Shown here: piece by piece, positions 38,866-53,200 of the stretch
Layout of the letters: every line of letters starts with the position of its first letter
How positions within the stretch are numbered: position 1 is the stretch's first letter
NCBI RefSeq assembly: GCF_950023065.1
Contig: NC_088680.1
Location: 23,424,559 to 23,488,558, forward strand
Direction of reading: 5' to 3'
Source of the DNA: Planococcus citri
Taxonomy: Eukaryota; Arthropoda; Insecta; Hemiptera; Pseudococcidae
Length of the DNA: 64,000 nt
Notes under the pieces: generated by a model
Told to the model about the DNA's origin: nothing
Databases searched by the model: none
What the model saw: the letters and a program-made list of their open reading frames with translations, nothing else
Made by a program: the position numbers and the translations under genes

Positions 38866-41800
38866 GTTGTTCACATATCAGAACCAAATTTTGGGCAACT
38901 GAAATTGATTGTTCGATTTTTGACAAATTTTTGAGATATCGTAGTTCCTAGTCTTCATGACTTGATTACATATTAAACTCTTTGTGGAAAAATGGTGTGT
39001 TTCTAATTTCAAAAATTCACAAAAATTGAAGGATCAATGAGAGAAAGGAAACCCGTTTAACTCAGATTTTGATTGGTGAAGTTTCTCGTAATGTCCTTTT
39101 CCAAAAGATCCAACTTTTATTTCATTCTGCGAGGGTGAATTTTCGAGAATGGGAGGGATGAGCGAAGAAAGGACAACGTTTTTTTGGAGTAAACGGAGAA
39201 GGAAGGAGGGTCAGATGCATCAATACTTTACATTACCTGTTTCTGAGAAAAATTCAGAAAGCATAACTTTGTTTCCTCAATTAGAATTTCGGGCCCACAA
39301 AGAGTAAATATGGAGTACACCAAGTGAAATGAAATCTTTAAAAGGATAAAAATCAAGCAAATTTGAACGAAATTTTCCAATCCTTTCTTTTTCTTTCTCA
39401 CCCCCCCCCCCTCCAAAAATTCCAAACATTGTAATTCAACCATCTGATTAACGTATATAAATATCTTGCAATTCCTAAACATAAATAAAACGATTATCAA
39501 CTATAAATTATCACACCCAACGCATACTTAACCCACACTTTTACCAACCAATTCGTTTGGAAAGGTTTTACGAAACACGAGTGGCTTTCTAGCCTTGAAA
39601 AAAAAATGCATTATACATAGATTAATCATAATAAACATTCGCTATCAAACTAAATTATTAGAATTTTTTAAATTTTAATAAATCCGATAAAGTGCTTAAC
39701 ATTTATTAGGAATAATCGTGCCTAATTTACACTCGAAAAAAATTCCTGCCAAAACATAACCTTTTATCTTATCAACCAAACAAACAAAAAAAAAACACAC
39801 ACCCAGAAGATTAAAAAATTACCAAACAAAAGCCCAAACCCAATTTAAAAATGGAAATATTTTAGTAGGTATAAACGAATCAGGTTAATTGAAACGTTTA
39901 TTTGTTGAATAAGGCGACATTAATTTCAACCGGTTATTAGTTAATCGAAATAGTTTTACTACGAACGATTAACATGTTGTGTGGATCTACTACGAGTAGG
40001 TACGATCGTCGATCTAGCCGAAGAAAATCATCATGTTTAGCTTCAATTATATAAATTATCTAGTTGACTGCATCAGCACCGAGCACATTGCAACAGTATA
40101 ATATAGGAAAAATATCTTGATATTATAATGTATAAAACGATAGATTATAAGTTTCGACCATTCTTCAAAGAGAAAGTAACAGTAGGTAAATGAAGATTAT
40201 ATTTTTCAAAAACTCACCAGGGAGGTGGGATTATAAACCTTGACAAACTAGCATCCAGAAAAAATCTCTTCCCTTTTGGTTCGATAAATCTTCAAAAAAT
40301 TAAAATTAATTATAAAATATCAATGCTACCAAACTCGGTCACGTTTCCTGAAACCGCCGACGTTCAAATAATATTTAATTACATGAAAATTAACTCTTGC
40401 ATTGGTTTTATTTAATTGTTCGTCTAACGCTTGGCTTGGTTGGCATTTTAGCATAACGTACTTCTTTACCTATGAACGACGAACGTACGTGAGCCAATGT
40501 ACTGTGGTAGATATTATTTGACACACTTTAATTCTTTCTTTTGCTAAAAAAAAAAAAACTCGACAAATTTTAATCAATTGGATTATTTTTACGTGGCCTT
40601 CATTTCGGTAATAATTACTTTAATTAGATGTTCGTATGCGTATGAATACGAACATATGAAAAAAAATTACGTAACGTATTAGCGATCACTTTCTAACTAT
40701 TCGGCGAGTAATTGTAAAAAAATAAAAAAGATTCGAAGAAAGCCGGTAGCTATCCATATTTTAGCAATATTCGTATAAATAACCATTTATAAAAAAAATA
40801 CATTTTACGTACTAAAACCAGTTTTTTTTAACGTACCTACTCCATCATCCAAAAAAAAAAATTTTTCAGCCTTTTAAAATTTTAAGAATACGATACTTTT
40901 ATTAAAATTTATAACGTGAAACCAGTTAGCAATCTTCACGAAGGTATAAATTTTATCGTCGACGAAGTACCTGCGTAAATTCGAACGATTCTTCAAATTC
41001 ACACCTCGATGACGGCGGCGTTCGAAAAGTGCAATAAAATGTCGCGTAAGGTGTGTGCGTAAGTTTCGAAAAAACGGACGCTTGTCGTCGACTTGGAGCT
41101 ATATATTTGAGGCTAAGTTTACAGGAAGTTAATTGTATTCGCAATATTCATTGATTACATTATGGAAGTGAAAGCTCTTATACTATTGTATTTAATTGCG
41201 CGAATGGTGTAAAAATAAAACCTTTCCGTTATCAAATCCTCGTCTAAGTATTTGAAGTCTTTTTTTCCAAGTGCACAGATGTATTATGCACTGGGATGAT
41301 GATCGGATGCCAATTCTCTCTCTTTTCTTGCTAACAAAGTCATATACGAAGGAGAAACTTCTGTCGAAGCATATTTGTGAATGGGAATGTTTCGCAGTAA
41401 TCCAAATTTAGGGGGTTTTGAGAAGAAAAATGCTTCATTTTAAAATTTAAACAACGAAAGTGCCAGCGACAGAATCTAAGTATAACATGATATTAAAAAC
41501 AATTTTTCCAAAATCTAAAAGTGGCAGAGTGTCTCACTAAGTTAAGAAGTTTTCAAAAATCGAAGTAAAAAATGTTCATTTGGAGTATAAATACTTAATC
41601 AATTAATAATTAAGAGAAATAAATTAATGGAATTTCTCAAACACAAGTAAGTAAGAAACTGAAGAAATAAAATTGATGATAAGATTCATTTTCAAAATTT
41701 TTATGAGTCAACTCAACATCTCCATTTCATAAGAGATTAAAAATCAATAGGTAATACCTACTTTTGAAAAATAGATGTATAAACATTATTTAAAGCGAAA

Positions 41801-43493
41801 AATAGGTACCTAGGTAATCTCGCAGCTCATCTTTAAAATCTAGTGTACTTATACATACCCCCTTTCCTCCCTTCCAACATGAAAAAACCAACAGAAAAAC
41901 TCATTTTACAACCCAGAAAATTGACCTTTAAATTCAGAAATTGCATTCACGAGTTGAACAGCCTAGAAAGGCACCATTTTGAGGTCATATTCACTCAATT
42001 TTTAAAAATATATAATTTTTTTAACTTTCTCATGAAAAGTTGCAGATTTATAAGTGAGAATAGGAATATTAAAAATTTACAAAAAACTGAAAAAGGATGA
42101 CCTTCTTGATGACATTTTCATTTTTAGGAATGATTATTTTTATGGAATTTTTCGCATATAGATCACTGAAAAAATAATGAGAAAATCCATGATGTCAGGA
42201 TTTCTCACATTTTCTGAGGGGTACTGCAATTTTTATTATTCTGTCAGTGTTTTTTTTTGTTTTTTTTTTTTACAATTTCATTTTATTTTGATTGATTTAT
42301 TTTTTATAATTTTTGGTAAAAAAAAAACTCATAACTGAGCATTTTTGCGATATTTTGCTCGATTTCTTACAATGTTGCATCAATAATTTTCAGCCAATTT
42401 AAAATGCATTTAAACAAATTTGCAAACAATTTTCCCAAAATTTGTCACCTGCAATTTCGGGGTAAATTTCAGTGATTTTTTTCTGTATGGCGATTTCTGC
42501 ATCTTCACTTTAGCAAATCATCATTCAATGATTCAAATTCTGAGAACACCTACTTTATAAATTTTTGATAATTGCCTTCAATTTTTGGCCAAAAATATGT
42601 CTTTTTAATGACTTTGATGACTTTGATGACCTAATAGACACTTTGAAAAGTGAAAATTGGGGTAATCGGTGAGACATGTCGAATCATTATGATAATGAAA
42701 AAATTTCGACAAAAAGGGTTCTGCTCTGGGGTGAGAAATGCTATCGATCAATTTACCTAAATTCCAGCATTCGAAAAGTATAATATTATGTAAAATTGGT
42801 TTGAAGGCAAAGACTACATTGAAAAATATGTACCTACTACCTAGGTATGTACGTATTTGCGAAAAATTCAATTTTTGTCACTTTATAATCGATGGCGTGT
42901 AGGTCATTTTTTTAATTTCAAAACGGTTTTCTAGATGGAAGGAGGTTAGAGGTGTTTGTACTGGGATTTTGACTCACAAGCCAAATTTCATACCATCTGA
43001 CCGAAAAATGTTCAAGATTGGGTCAAGTGTTTGAAAATTCTATTTTTTGATGTTATTTATCCCTCCTTCAAAAAACTTGAAAAAATCATTTTTATTCACA
43101 GAGTCCATTTTTGAGATGAATTTTCAAATTTGGGGACATAGTACATACTTTTCCACGATAAATGTAAAAAAATGTGGGCTTTTCGTGTTTTACACTTTCC
43201 AAAAATTACTGCAGAGGAAGTAGGTACATATTTCAAACGCTAAAATAACCAATTAATGAGTTCAAACAGTCGAATTTTCAATGTTTTCTCAGACTAAAGT
43301 GACTAAACAGTCTCCAAATTAATCTATCCCGTTGTTATCAGTGGCACAAAAAAATACAACATGATCTAGAAGCTACAAGTTGTTATTTAAACTGAAAGTG
43401 AAAAAAAAATCACAAAACGTTTTAGTCATGTTTTTCCCATAGAAACCCTCCACTCGTCAAAAAAGATTTTCCTTAAATTGAATAGTAGGTAAG
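38866..43493. other. Non-coding spacer
   Basis: A poly-C tract lies near 39400-39411 and a T-tract near 42250-42271. No gene, RNA or repeat family could be supported. Confidence 0.4.
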
Positions 43494-43519
43494 CAGGTAG
43501 GTAGGTAGGTAGGTAGGTA
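43494..43519 (+). repeat. TAGG microsatellite split by MITE
   Basis: Six or more AGGT units end at the left end of the MITE (43519). The run resumes as TAGGTAGGTAGG at 43730-43741 on the far side, so the microsatellite was there before, or has expanded around, the insertion. Confidence 0.85.
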
Positions 43520-43729
43520 CAGGGTGCCCAGAAATATCGAGTACCCCTAAAAAAGTTTTCTACTAAATTCTTTGGTTGGTCACAGTGAATGATAATAATG
43601 ATAGCACATGATTGGTTGTTGGACTGGAGAGATAACATTCCACCAATCATATGCATCTATTTCAGGTTGCCAACCTATATTTTTAATGAAAAACTTTTTT
43701 AGGGGTACTCGATATTTCTGGGCACCCTG
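43520..43729. mobile_element. Tc1/mariner-type MITE, 210 bp, TA target
   Basis: The 40-bp terminal inverted repeats (43520-43559 and 43690-43729) are perfect, beginning CAGGGTGCCCAGAAATATCG. They are flanked by TA on both sides (43518-43519 and 43730-43731). A CAGGGTG end plus a TA duplication is typical of mariner/Tc1 elements. The 130-bp interior has no open frame of note, so the copy must be mobilised in trans. Perfect ends suggest a recent insertion. Confidence 0.9.
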
Positions 43730-43743
43730 TAGGTAGGTAGGTA

Positions 43744-46700
43744 ATATTCTCAATTTTTTGAAAACGAAATCTCAATTTTTCATTTGAAAATTTTGGAATC
43801 TGAATGAAACCAAAATAGAGGTTTTCACATCCAAATAAAAGTCACAATCTCAAGAAAAATTTGGGAATTTTGAACAATTTTCTCAACTCGAAAGAAAAAT
43901 AAAGTTACATACCTACTCACAAAACAGTATGAGAAGGGGAGTGAGGTATTTTGATTTAAATTCGTCTATACAAATTTTCAACTTGCTTCAAATAATAAAA
44001 AACTCGAAAAAACTATATTTTTTCATACGTCGTATCTAGGTACTTTACCTTCAGTAGCTATGGCAAGTTCAAAATTTGTAAATGGGAATTTCGAATCAAA
44101 ACACATCATTTCATACATTCAAATCAGGTATGATCCGTCTAAAGTACTAGAAAAATGGTCACTGCTTTTTTCATGGATTAATCAGAGGAGAAGGTTTCCT
44201 CTGGCGAGGGAGACAAAAAAAATGAAGATACGCAACTTACGAGTTGAAAAGTCACTCTTTTCGTGAATAAATCAAGCAAAAAACCGAAAAATTAGTGTTT
44301 TGCAACAACTTGAATTCGACGAAAATCGATTATCATGATGACATAATGAAAAATTTTCGCATTCTAAATACCTAATAATGTTGAAATTTTCTTTCTTTTG
44401 CCCACGATTTGGTCTCGGTTCATTTCTCTCCCCTCCTCCATTTTTCAAAGGCAATTTTTACAGCAAAAAATCAAATTTTTTCAAAATCTTAATGAACTAC
44501 ATTTTTTCACTCCTCAGTGTGAATTCAATTCGACCCTAAACTCATTTTTGAAAATTGTTGACTTGTCTGGTTTTTTCCTTGTGGTCTTCATTTAGACTAG
44601 ACCAGCACAACAAAAATACATCAAGTCCAGAAGACTTCCTCAAGGACTCGTCACAGCAGACTCGAGTCTGCTCCAGTGCACCTATAGTTTGAGATGCACT
44701 GATCTCGAATTTATTAACATGCATGATTCCTCACATAATGTTAGACAAATACATACGAACGACCTTCAAACAGAAAAAAAATTCATAGCAGTAAAATGGC
44801 GAACTTGAACAATTCCTTTTGATAATAACCCATAAAAATTGAAGAAGAGAAATAAAAAGAAGCGTAGGTGTCTTCTTTGCATAATGCAAACATTAAAATA
44901 ATAAATTCTAAAAATATCTCCGAGTGAAAAAAAATCCAAGGCTGTGGAAATCGTTAAAGTAAGAGAGAAATAAAATTACAGAAATTCTCATCTCACATGC
45001 TCAACGCAGGTATAAATCAATACCTAGATACTCGCTCGCTACTCAATATAAGTACACATTTTTAACAACAATATTAGGGGTCAAAAAACTCACACTTATT
45101 TAAATTCTACCTTCACAAATGTTAATAATTTCATTATCAAACCATAAATAATCATAAGTTCATGTTGACTCAGCGGTCATTTTCGCTAAAATGAACAGGC
45201 CAACAGGCTGTCAATAAATTATGACAAATATCATTTAGGTATATTAAAATTAGATTCGTGACACCTGGAATTTACTTTTAAAACCCAGTCAGTAAAATCA
45301 CCGCCTATAGAACAAAAACAATGGGAAATACGTTAACCCTCGCTTGCTCTTACATCAATCAACAAACACCAACAATCCAACATCTATGGGCACCTTCCAA
45401 GAATCATATATTACCTCTACACCTTTATTAAATACTCGCACGCGAGAACCATAAAATAAAAACCGCAATCTACAATTCATCAATGTAATAATTACAAACA
45501 CATCTCGGATACGAATAACTTGAAAAAGTATTCGCACCTTGCTCATCGTCCAGCGTTAAATTCCACGTGTCTACTTCCCGAATCGGTGACCACACCATTG
45601 TATGCAGAAGAAAGAATACCTCATCCTTATATGAGAAGATCATCTCCAAGAAGCATCAACAATAATAGATGATCAAAGAAGCAAAATGGTGTTCAAGGAT
45701 GATAAGAGCATGCGATATTTTTCGGTGTACGTACATGGCTTATAATCGAATAATAACATTACATATGAATGGTTCAGTGTTCAGTTCACGAGTACACACA
45801 CGTACACGATGTGTTACATAAGAAGGACAGACTTGACCGGACCGGACCAGTTCAGATCTTGTTTTGATATTCCCGAAGGTAAGTCGAGTACTCATCGGCA
45901 TCGTCATTCACCGCTAATTGCACTTTCAAATAAACGAAGACGACCTTAAATAGCTGGTATTTGAACTTTCTGCCGATACACTCTCAAGTTCTTTTGATTT
46001 TCTTCGCTGCTGCTGCTGCTGGATTAAATTGTAACACGATGAGCTGGTCCATCTCGCACACAACCGTACTCATTGCGATCCAGTTTAATTGCAATTCAGC
46101 ATAATCCTACGTCATGGGTTATTAAATCTGAGCGAGCTTCGACCAAAGCTGACTCCTTTTTTTCCATTACACATCGCCAAAAATAAAAAATAAAGGGGTA
46201 CCATGAGCCTAGACCACATACCTGATCATTTTTCCATTCAGTCTGGAACGTCATCGATACCTACTTTTATGGCAGCGCCAATCGATACAATGACATAGCT
46301 TATTCATCGCTCATGCTACTGCTGCTTATTACGTGATGCATTATTTCGAAATAAATCATAATAGGAAGTGTACTCGAGCCTACAGTGTAGGTGGTTTTTT
46401 CTTTTTTTTTTTTTATTCAATCAGCTTACACATTAGAAAGACAGCAGACACTGCACAGAGAGAAAGAACCATCGAACAATTAATTTACTACACACCTTAC
46501 GACATGAACTAAATCGATCAAATTATCTACATAATGGATTCCTTGCCTGTTGCCTAGGTCATATACTCGTACAATGGGGGACCAGAAAACGATTCCTTTT
46601 TACATTTAATAACCTCTCGATATATTTATTCTTCTCATTAACTTCAAATTTAGCAATTTTAGTATTTCGTCAAAGATCATTATATTTGTTCTACGAACGT

Positions 46701-48755
46701 GAGCCATATTTGAGGTAAAAAAATAACACTTTTACGCCAAAATCAAATAACCGTACATAATAATACGTAAAATATCTAGCCAATATTACCAACCGCCTAT
46801 TCCGTTGCTGATGTTGTTGTTTTTACGCTAACTGAACCAAATATTATATTACCGGCGAATATGGCAATCGGTTCCTTAATTTCTCATTTTATATATTTTA
46901 TAACTATATTATGGTACCAACATTCTTGTATTACGAAACCGAGTAAAAGTTATAATTTTTCATCTTATATATTTTTTCGAGTTCCAGATTTTTAGGTAAA
47001 TCATCATCAAAAGATGGCTACCTACTATATAAGATAACATTATGGGAAAATAACGAATCGAATTTACTCATAGTGCCTACATAAATGAGAAATCTACACA
47101 CGTGAATCGTATAGGTAAAGGTATACCCATCAGTATCACACTCGTGTATATTCGCAGTACCTACTACCTACTAAAAAAGTAGGTCCAAAGTGTTGGACTT
47201 ATTGAAAAATAATCAGGTTTTTCAGCTTCGAACAGGTTGTACCACTAATCAGCTGCAGTTTACAACTAGTCTATGAATTTTTTTCCATTACAAAATTTCT
47301 TATCACAGTCGTCGTCACTTGGTCAACTCTTGCTAATATTCCATAAGATACATCGACACCGCGAGACGCGAGTATATAAAGTGAGCATTTCTGAATACCA
47401 AATCTTCAACCTTGAATTCTTGCACACGTTATCATTCGCTGATTACCTACTACTCGACTCGTTACAATTATTTTTTAAATAGGTATCTCGACTAAGTAAA
47501 TGAAACTGAAACAAAAGCGTTTTAATTCTGTTCAACGACATCGTCGTCGTTATAAGTACGAGTTGCTGGATTTATAAAATTAAAACGAAGAAAAAGAGAA
47601 AAAAACGTGTAATTTGCCAGCAACGTGGTGGTAGCAGGGCGTTAATGGAAAATACCTCTACTCGTCGTTATTATTGTTATTTTAATAATAATTCGTAATT
47701 TAATTACTGTAGGTACACATGCGTAAGAAAGATTGAGGCGAAAGATGAATGCCAAGGTTAAGATTATTGTGTATTTCAGTTTTGATCGTTGGGTCTTCTT
47801 GATTCCGCCTATTAAGATTACCTACATGATGACAAAGCTATTGTATACATATGTATATCTATCTATCTGTTTAATTAATGGAGATTTTGCTAATTAAATA
47901 ATATCATTATGAAAAAAATATCCTGATACATGCAAAAAACCTTCAACGACGGAATGAAAATCCGATATTTTTTTCAATACAAAAAATTCCTCTGGCTCAA
48001 AAAATTTTCTCATGTCGAGAGTATTTCAACATAACTACATGTTGAGTGGAAATTTTACTACAACACTGAAGCTGCCTCTTTATTCTGAAAAACGATCTTT
48101 TTGGAATTCACAAAATATTACACACAAAGATAAAGAATACTAGGAGGAGGAAGAGGAGAGAAAGGAAGAAAAAGTTTAGGGCCAATAATTCAAAGCTATT
48201 GTTTCTATGCTTCGTTTGGTTGAATAGCGATCCTAAAAAACTTGGTATTTTCAAAATGGTATCGAAATTTTGAAATTAATTTATCACTTAATTTTTCCAA
48301 AGTTTTTAAAATCATTTTCCGTTGTTTGAAACTTTTGATTTTACAGACAGATAATTTTGACAAAAAACTTTTTTTGTTTCTCTTCGAAAATTATGCCAGG
48401 GTCCATTTTAATTTTCAGATTAAATAGTGGCTGTTTCAGATGATTTTCATCTTTCAGTAAAGTACCTATACCTATTTCCTTTTTCGTAGAGGCAAAAATA
48501 TTGAATTTTTTCCAACTAAAATAATATTACCCCATTTGAGTGGAACTTTTTTTTTTCTAAATACTGTTTGGTAAAAAAAAACACACACAATCCACATTGA
48601 AAATCAGTTTCAACTGATTTGAAAATACAAACTTGAATATTTTCTTATGATGACAATTTTCGAAAAAATTGAAAACAATATAAGCCTTGCTTACGAGTTA
48701 CGATGCATTCTATTTGAATATAAAATTTCAGATGAAGCTGATTCATAAAAATTTA
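43744..48755. other. Non-coding spacer with candidate promoter
   Basis: A perfect 18-bp palindrome (AGCAGACTCGAGTCTGCT) lies at 44655-44672. A TATAAT at 45741-45746 precedes an initiator-like TCAGTG at 45774-45779, and a good splice donor (GAAG then GTAAGT) follows at 45879, so 45776-45878 could be a non-coding first exon. No coding exon was recognised to support it. Confidence 0.25.
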
Positions 48756-50236
48756 CAGGGCTCGTACATATTAAACTTCTTCCAGAAAAAGCAACTTTAC
48801 TTAGTGACCGAGAAAGCTCGAAAAAATAACCGAAAAAGGGATGAAAATTGAACAATTTTGAAACTCTTTGGGAATTTTTAGCAACCAAGTGAGAATGTTT
48901 GTAATTTCTGACAAAAAAAAATAATTTTTGGCAAAAATTGAGACTTTAACAAATTTTTAACAAGAGAAAGGGCTTTTCGAACAATTTACTCGTATGGCAA
49001 AAAAAAACAATACTTCTGGAAAATTTTTGGAAAAAATGGGTCTTATTTTGGAATTTTTTGAAAAAAATGACCTTTTTTAACAATATTCTAAAAAAAAGAG
49101 AACTTTTGTAAATTTTTAAAACAACGAGAATTTTTATAATAGGTATTTAATTATTGGCAATTTTTGGCAAAAGTGAGATTTTTGAGCAATTTTTCAAAAA
49201 AAAGTTGGGAGGTCAGCAATTTTGCTAAAAATTGAGAATTTTTGTCAATTTTCGATAAAAAGCCGAACGCAAGACTTCTTGGAAATTATTGACAAAAGTT
49301 TTTGTCTGAAAAGCGAGACTTTTTTCAATTATTAGATAAAACAAACGCCATATTAGGACATTGGAAAAAACGACGTTTTTCTTCGAATTTTTTACAAAAA
49401 AACACAACTTTTGGCAAAAAATGAGAACTTTTTGAGAATTTAGGCAAAATGCGAGACTTTTTGCTACTTGGGAGAAAACGAACTTTTTAGCAATTTTTGG
49501 CAACAAATTTGCAAAAAGTGCAAGACTTGGACCTTTTTTGCAGAAAGCAGGAAATTTTGCCAATAAATTGATATTTTTTGCAATTTTTGTTTAAAAAAAA
49601 AGAGGATGTTTTGGTAATTTTTGGCGAAAAATCTCATTGTGGTGTTCAACTTTTAAGGAAAAAGCGCGATTTTTCAACAATTTTGCGAAAAAGCGGGATG
49701 TTTTGTCAATTTTTTTGAATAAAGCAAGACTTTTATTCGACCACTATTAGCAAAAAAAAGATATTTCTCGCAATTTTTGTCGACATAACGACACTTTTTT
49801 CCATTTTTGGTAAATTTTGACAATTCTGGCCAAAAAAAACTAAACTTTTGATGTTTTTTGAAAAACAATGAAACTTTGGAATTTTTTGCAAGAAACCAAT
49901 ACGTTTTTAGAAATTTTTAGCAAGGAACAAGGCTATCAAATCCAAACCCCCCCCCCCACTCAACGGGTGTAATAATCTTGTAATTATAAACACCCCCCCC
50001 CCCCCCATATATATATTTTTGGGCAAATTTGAAAAAGGCGAGATCTGAAACTATTTTAGTATTTTTGGCAAAAAACGAGTTTTTCTTGTTTTCTTCATGA
50101 TGTAGAATCTAGATTTGGAAGAATTGGATTTTGAAAATTTAAAAAAAAGTAACTTCGTAACGAAAATGTGTTGAAAAAAATGAACAATTATTTGATTACC
50201 TACTAAAAAAGTAACCAAAAGTAACCACGAGCCCTG
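48756..50236 (+). mobile_element. A-rich dispersed repeat, copy 2, with hAT-like ends
   Basis: The left end CAGGGCTCGT (48756-48765) is an exact inverted match of the right end ACGAGCCCTG (50227-50236). Between them is a long run of degenerate units of about 30 bp, such as AAAAAGCGAGACTTTTTGGC followed by AATTTTTGGCAAAA, then an AGTAACC-rich tail. CAGGG ends resemble hAT transposons, but the flanking 8 bp do not form a convincing duplication and no transposase is present. Poly-C tracts occur inside, near 49948 and 49993. Confidence 0.55.
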
Positions 50237-53200
50237 TTTTTTTTTCTTCAACACTTGACCTGAAAATCGCGAATTGAAAAAAAATATTGCAGCAAAATAT
50301 AGGATTGCCAAATATGTACCTTACTACAAAATATTTCTAATTACTTTTAGCTTTTTTACAGTTTTGATGCAATTATGAGAATTTTAACCAACATATGGCC
50401 CTGATGTCAGTTTTCAGTTAGGTATGGAAAAAATCTGGAAAATTTAAGATCAAAATTTGATATCTCAGAAACTGGGCCTTTCAAAGAAAACCTCAGAGTC
50501 AAAAGCATAAGACGAATTTCATGTTCTACAGTCTTTTTCTGCTCAAGCTCGAACCTTTGGAGACTTTCAACACAAAAAAATGTTAAATTCTTCCTGATTT
50601 TTGATCTATGTAAAGTACAGCCAAATTATTAGATACTGTTTTCACGTACATAATTATAACTTAGGCATATTCAAAAAACTTCTGAGAAATAAACGAGTAA
50701 ATCCTTAAAAAATTCAAGTCCAATAATCTGACGAAATTCCCATCGAAAAATATTTCAGAAATCCAATAACGAAATTTAAATCAGCTCATCCCGAAGTTGA
50801 TATTTCAGAAATCAAAATAACGAAATTCAAATCAACTCATCCCAAAGTTGATTCTCGTTCCAAACTTTACAACTAAAACACTTACGCAAATCTCGAAAAC
50901 AATTTCCACCCATTCAGTTTCATCATATTTTCCAGTCCATGCATATCGAAACAATATCACTGATCTAACAACACCTCTCTCATATTGGTAAATTTCTTCG
51001 CGCGAAAAACAAAAAAAAAAAAAAAACATGCAAAAAATTACGAAAATTATTTTAATTAGAGGATCCTTTTATTTGAATAAAATAATAACGGTTTCGTTCG
51101 CACTTGTACGTATACATTGTTTATCATCGACCTTGAATGAAATTCGCTCGATAACAAGATCGATCTCGACCCTTCTTAGGTAACAAACGAGAAATATTGA
51201 TGGGAAAATATTCACAGTCCTTGATTTTAGCTCATTAAAATATTCTCGATGACGAAAAAAAAACTATATAAAGAGTATTATTTTCCAAAAAAAATTATCG
51301 CAATTGTTTACCCTCCTCTACAGCTGGTTCCAGACCTGCAGACCACCCAAATGAAGCAGATCGTTTGACTAATAAAATTATTAAGCAATATAGACAAGGT
51401 ATCGGGCACGTACGTCTACGTACACATACATATCTCGTACGACGATGTCGTCGAAGACGCAACGTTTAATACAATTGACACATATTACAGAGTACCACAT
51501 TTGCAGCCCAACAATAGAAAACTAATAATTAAATAATAAAGGAAACTGGTAATTAAATCATCGTCGCAACATTATATAAAGTATACATACAATTACTACC
51601 ACGAATATAATACGTGTAATTACAGTGGTCACCTTTTGAAATTACGCTTTAATTCGCTCTGATAAATGTCATAAAAGCTTACTCAGCACAGCACTGCACG
51701 TCGTCGTTGCTTAGCTTCGTCGTCATCGACGGATATTCCGTATACACAGAATGAAAAAAGCACAACGTACACCATGACCTCATCCGTAAAAGGGAAAATT
51801 TCTCAGCTAAAAAATACCAGGAACGTATAAGACGGTCGAACGTCACTAGACGTAGATTTATGGCGAAAGTTCACCCTTATCGCCAAGGGTAGTTTACAGC
51901 TGGTGAAATTATGCCAACTTTTCGCCAAAGTTCGAGTGAAAGTGAAATTATAATGGCGCGAAATACTAGGAACTTATATCTCGTCAGATGGTTCCCATAG
52001 ACATCGGTATCGCATTCCGAGCTTCCCTTCACCCTCCGGCCTACCACTGGAATTCCAAAAATGAAAGGAAAATTTCATGGATGAAAAATACCGGGCTACC
52101 AGAAGTTGCCAGGGTATTGTTCGACGTAGCTGGAAAATTGGGGAAAACCGTAAAGCTCGAGATGGAAATTAAAAGGGAAATTCGTAAGCTGCGAAATAAC
52201 AGGATTTTATAGCTCGCCGACGAGTACGATGTTTCGGAAAATCCCTTACAGCTTATGAATCTGGTCATAAACCGAACGAATTACGAGAAAGGAAAATTTT
52301 TTTGGCGCTTAGCATTAGGAAAGTATAAGTTCAGCGAGGGTGAACTTTGCATTCGACGTCGAACCCTTACAAAGTAATGTAGAAGAGGGTGGATATCGAT
52401 GGCCAAACGCAGCCGTATCATTCGTCGGGCGGCGGCGTCGCGTGCACTGTGTGACCAAATAATCCGACGCGTGGCGAAGGGCTTCATTGTTTTTGTTTGA
52501 ACGATGTGATGCTAAGTATAGTTTGCTGCACGAGACAAGATTTAGGTTATTTTTTTTATCTGCGTATTCTTTTATTGTTTAAACGCACGCGATAAATAAA
52601 ATTATTAAATTACGAATAGGAAGATGAAGATACTAATCGCAAAATTTGGACAGGTAGGCATTTAATTAATTGGGTAATTTTAATACGAAGGTATATCATG
52701 GTACTTACAATTAATTTGCTCAATGCGCACGAGAAATTAGGTATATATGTATTTACGCGAATAATACTATGTATTGTCGAGTTTAATTATATAAATTCGA
52801 TAATTATCCAATAGCAGGTTTGTACCTACTGCAAATTAACACCGTGTATTTTCTCACCCATTAACGCGTATGCAATTTAAACACTGAATTAGGTACTTTG
52901 CTGAAAGAAGGTCGAGATATGCGTTATATCATGATGTCTGATCAAGATGTTTGAAGAGCAGAAACATTAGAAGTAGTATTTATTGTTCTAAGATATACAC
53001 TTTGAATACGTTGATTAAGTACATCGATTCATCATTTCGCGAATTTTGTTCTGAATTGAGCGGAGAGAAGCGAGGGGAAATCAACTTCCATTTCAGTGAT
53101 TTTGACCCTATTATTACTCACTAGAATAATTTGCTCGACGAGACTAAAAAATAGAAAAATTTTCCCCGTGAATCATAGAACATTATTGTTCATTTCACAC

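Noticed and set aside
49225..49563. 112-codon minus-strand frame
   Set aside because: It is entirely within the degenerate units of the A-rich dispersed repeat, with lysine/phenylalanine-rich composition and no domain.
51988..52487. Frames in the CpG-richer 52-kb segment
   Set aside because: Short, open on both strands and without recognisable motifs; kept only as possible regulatory sequence.
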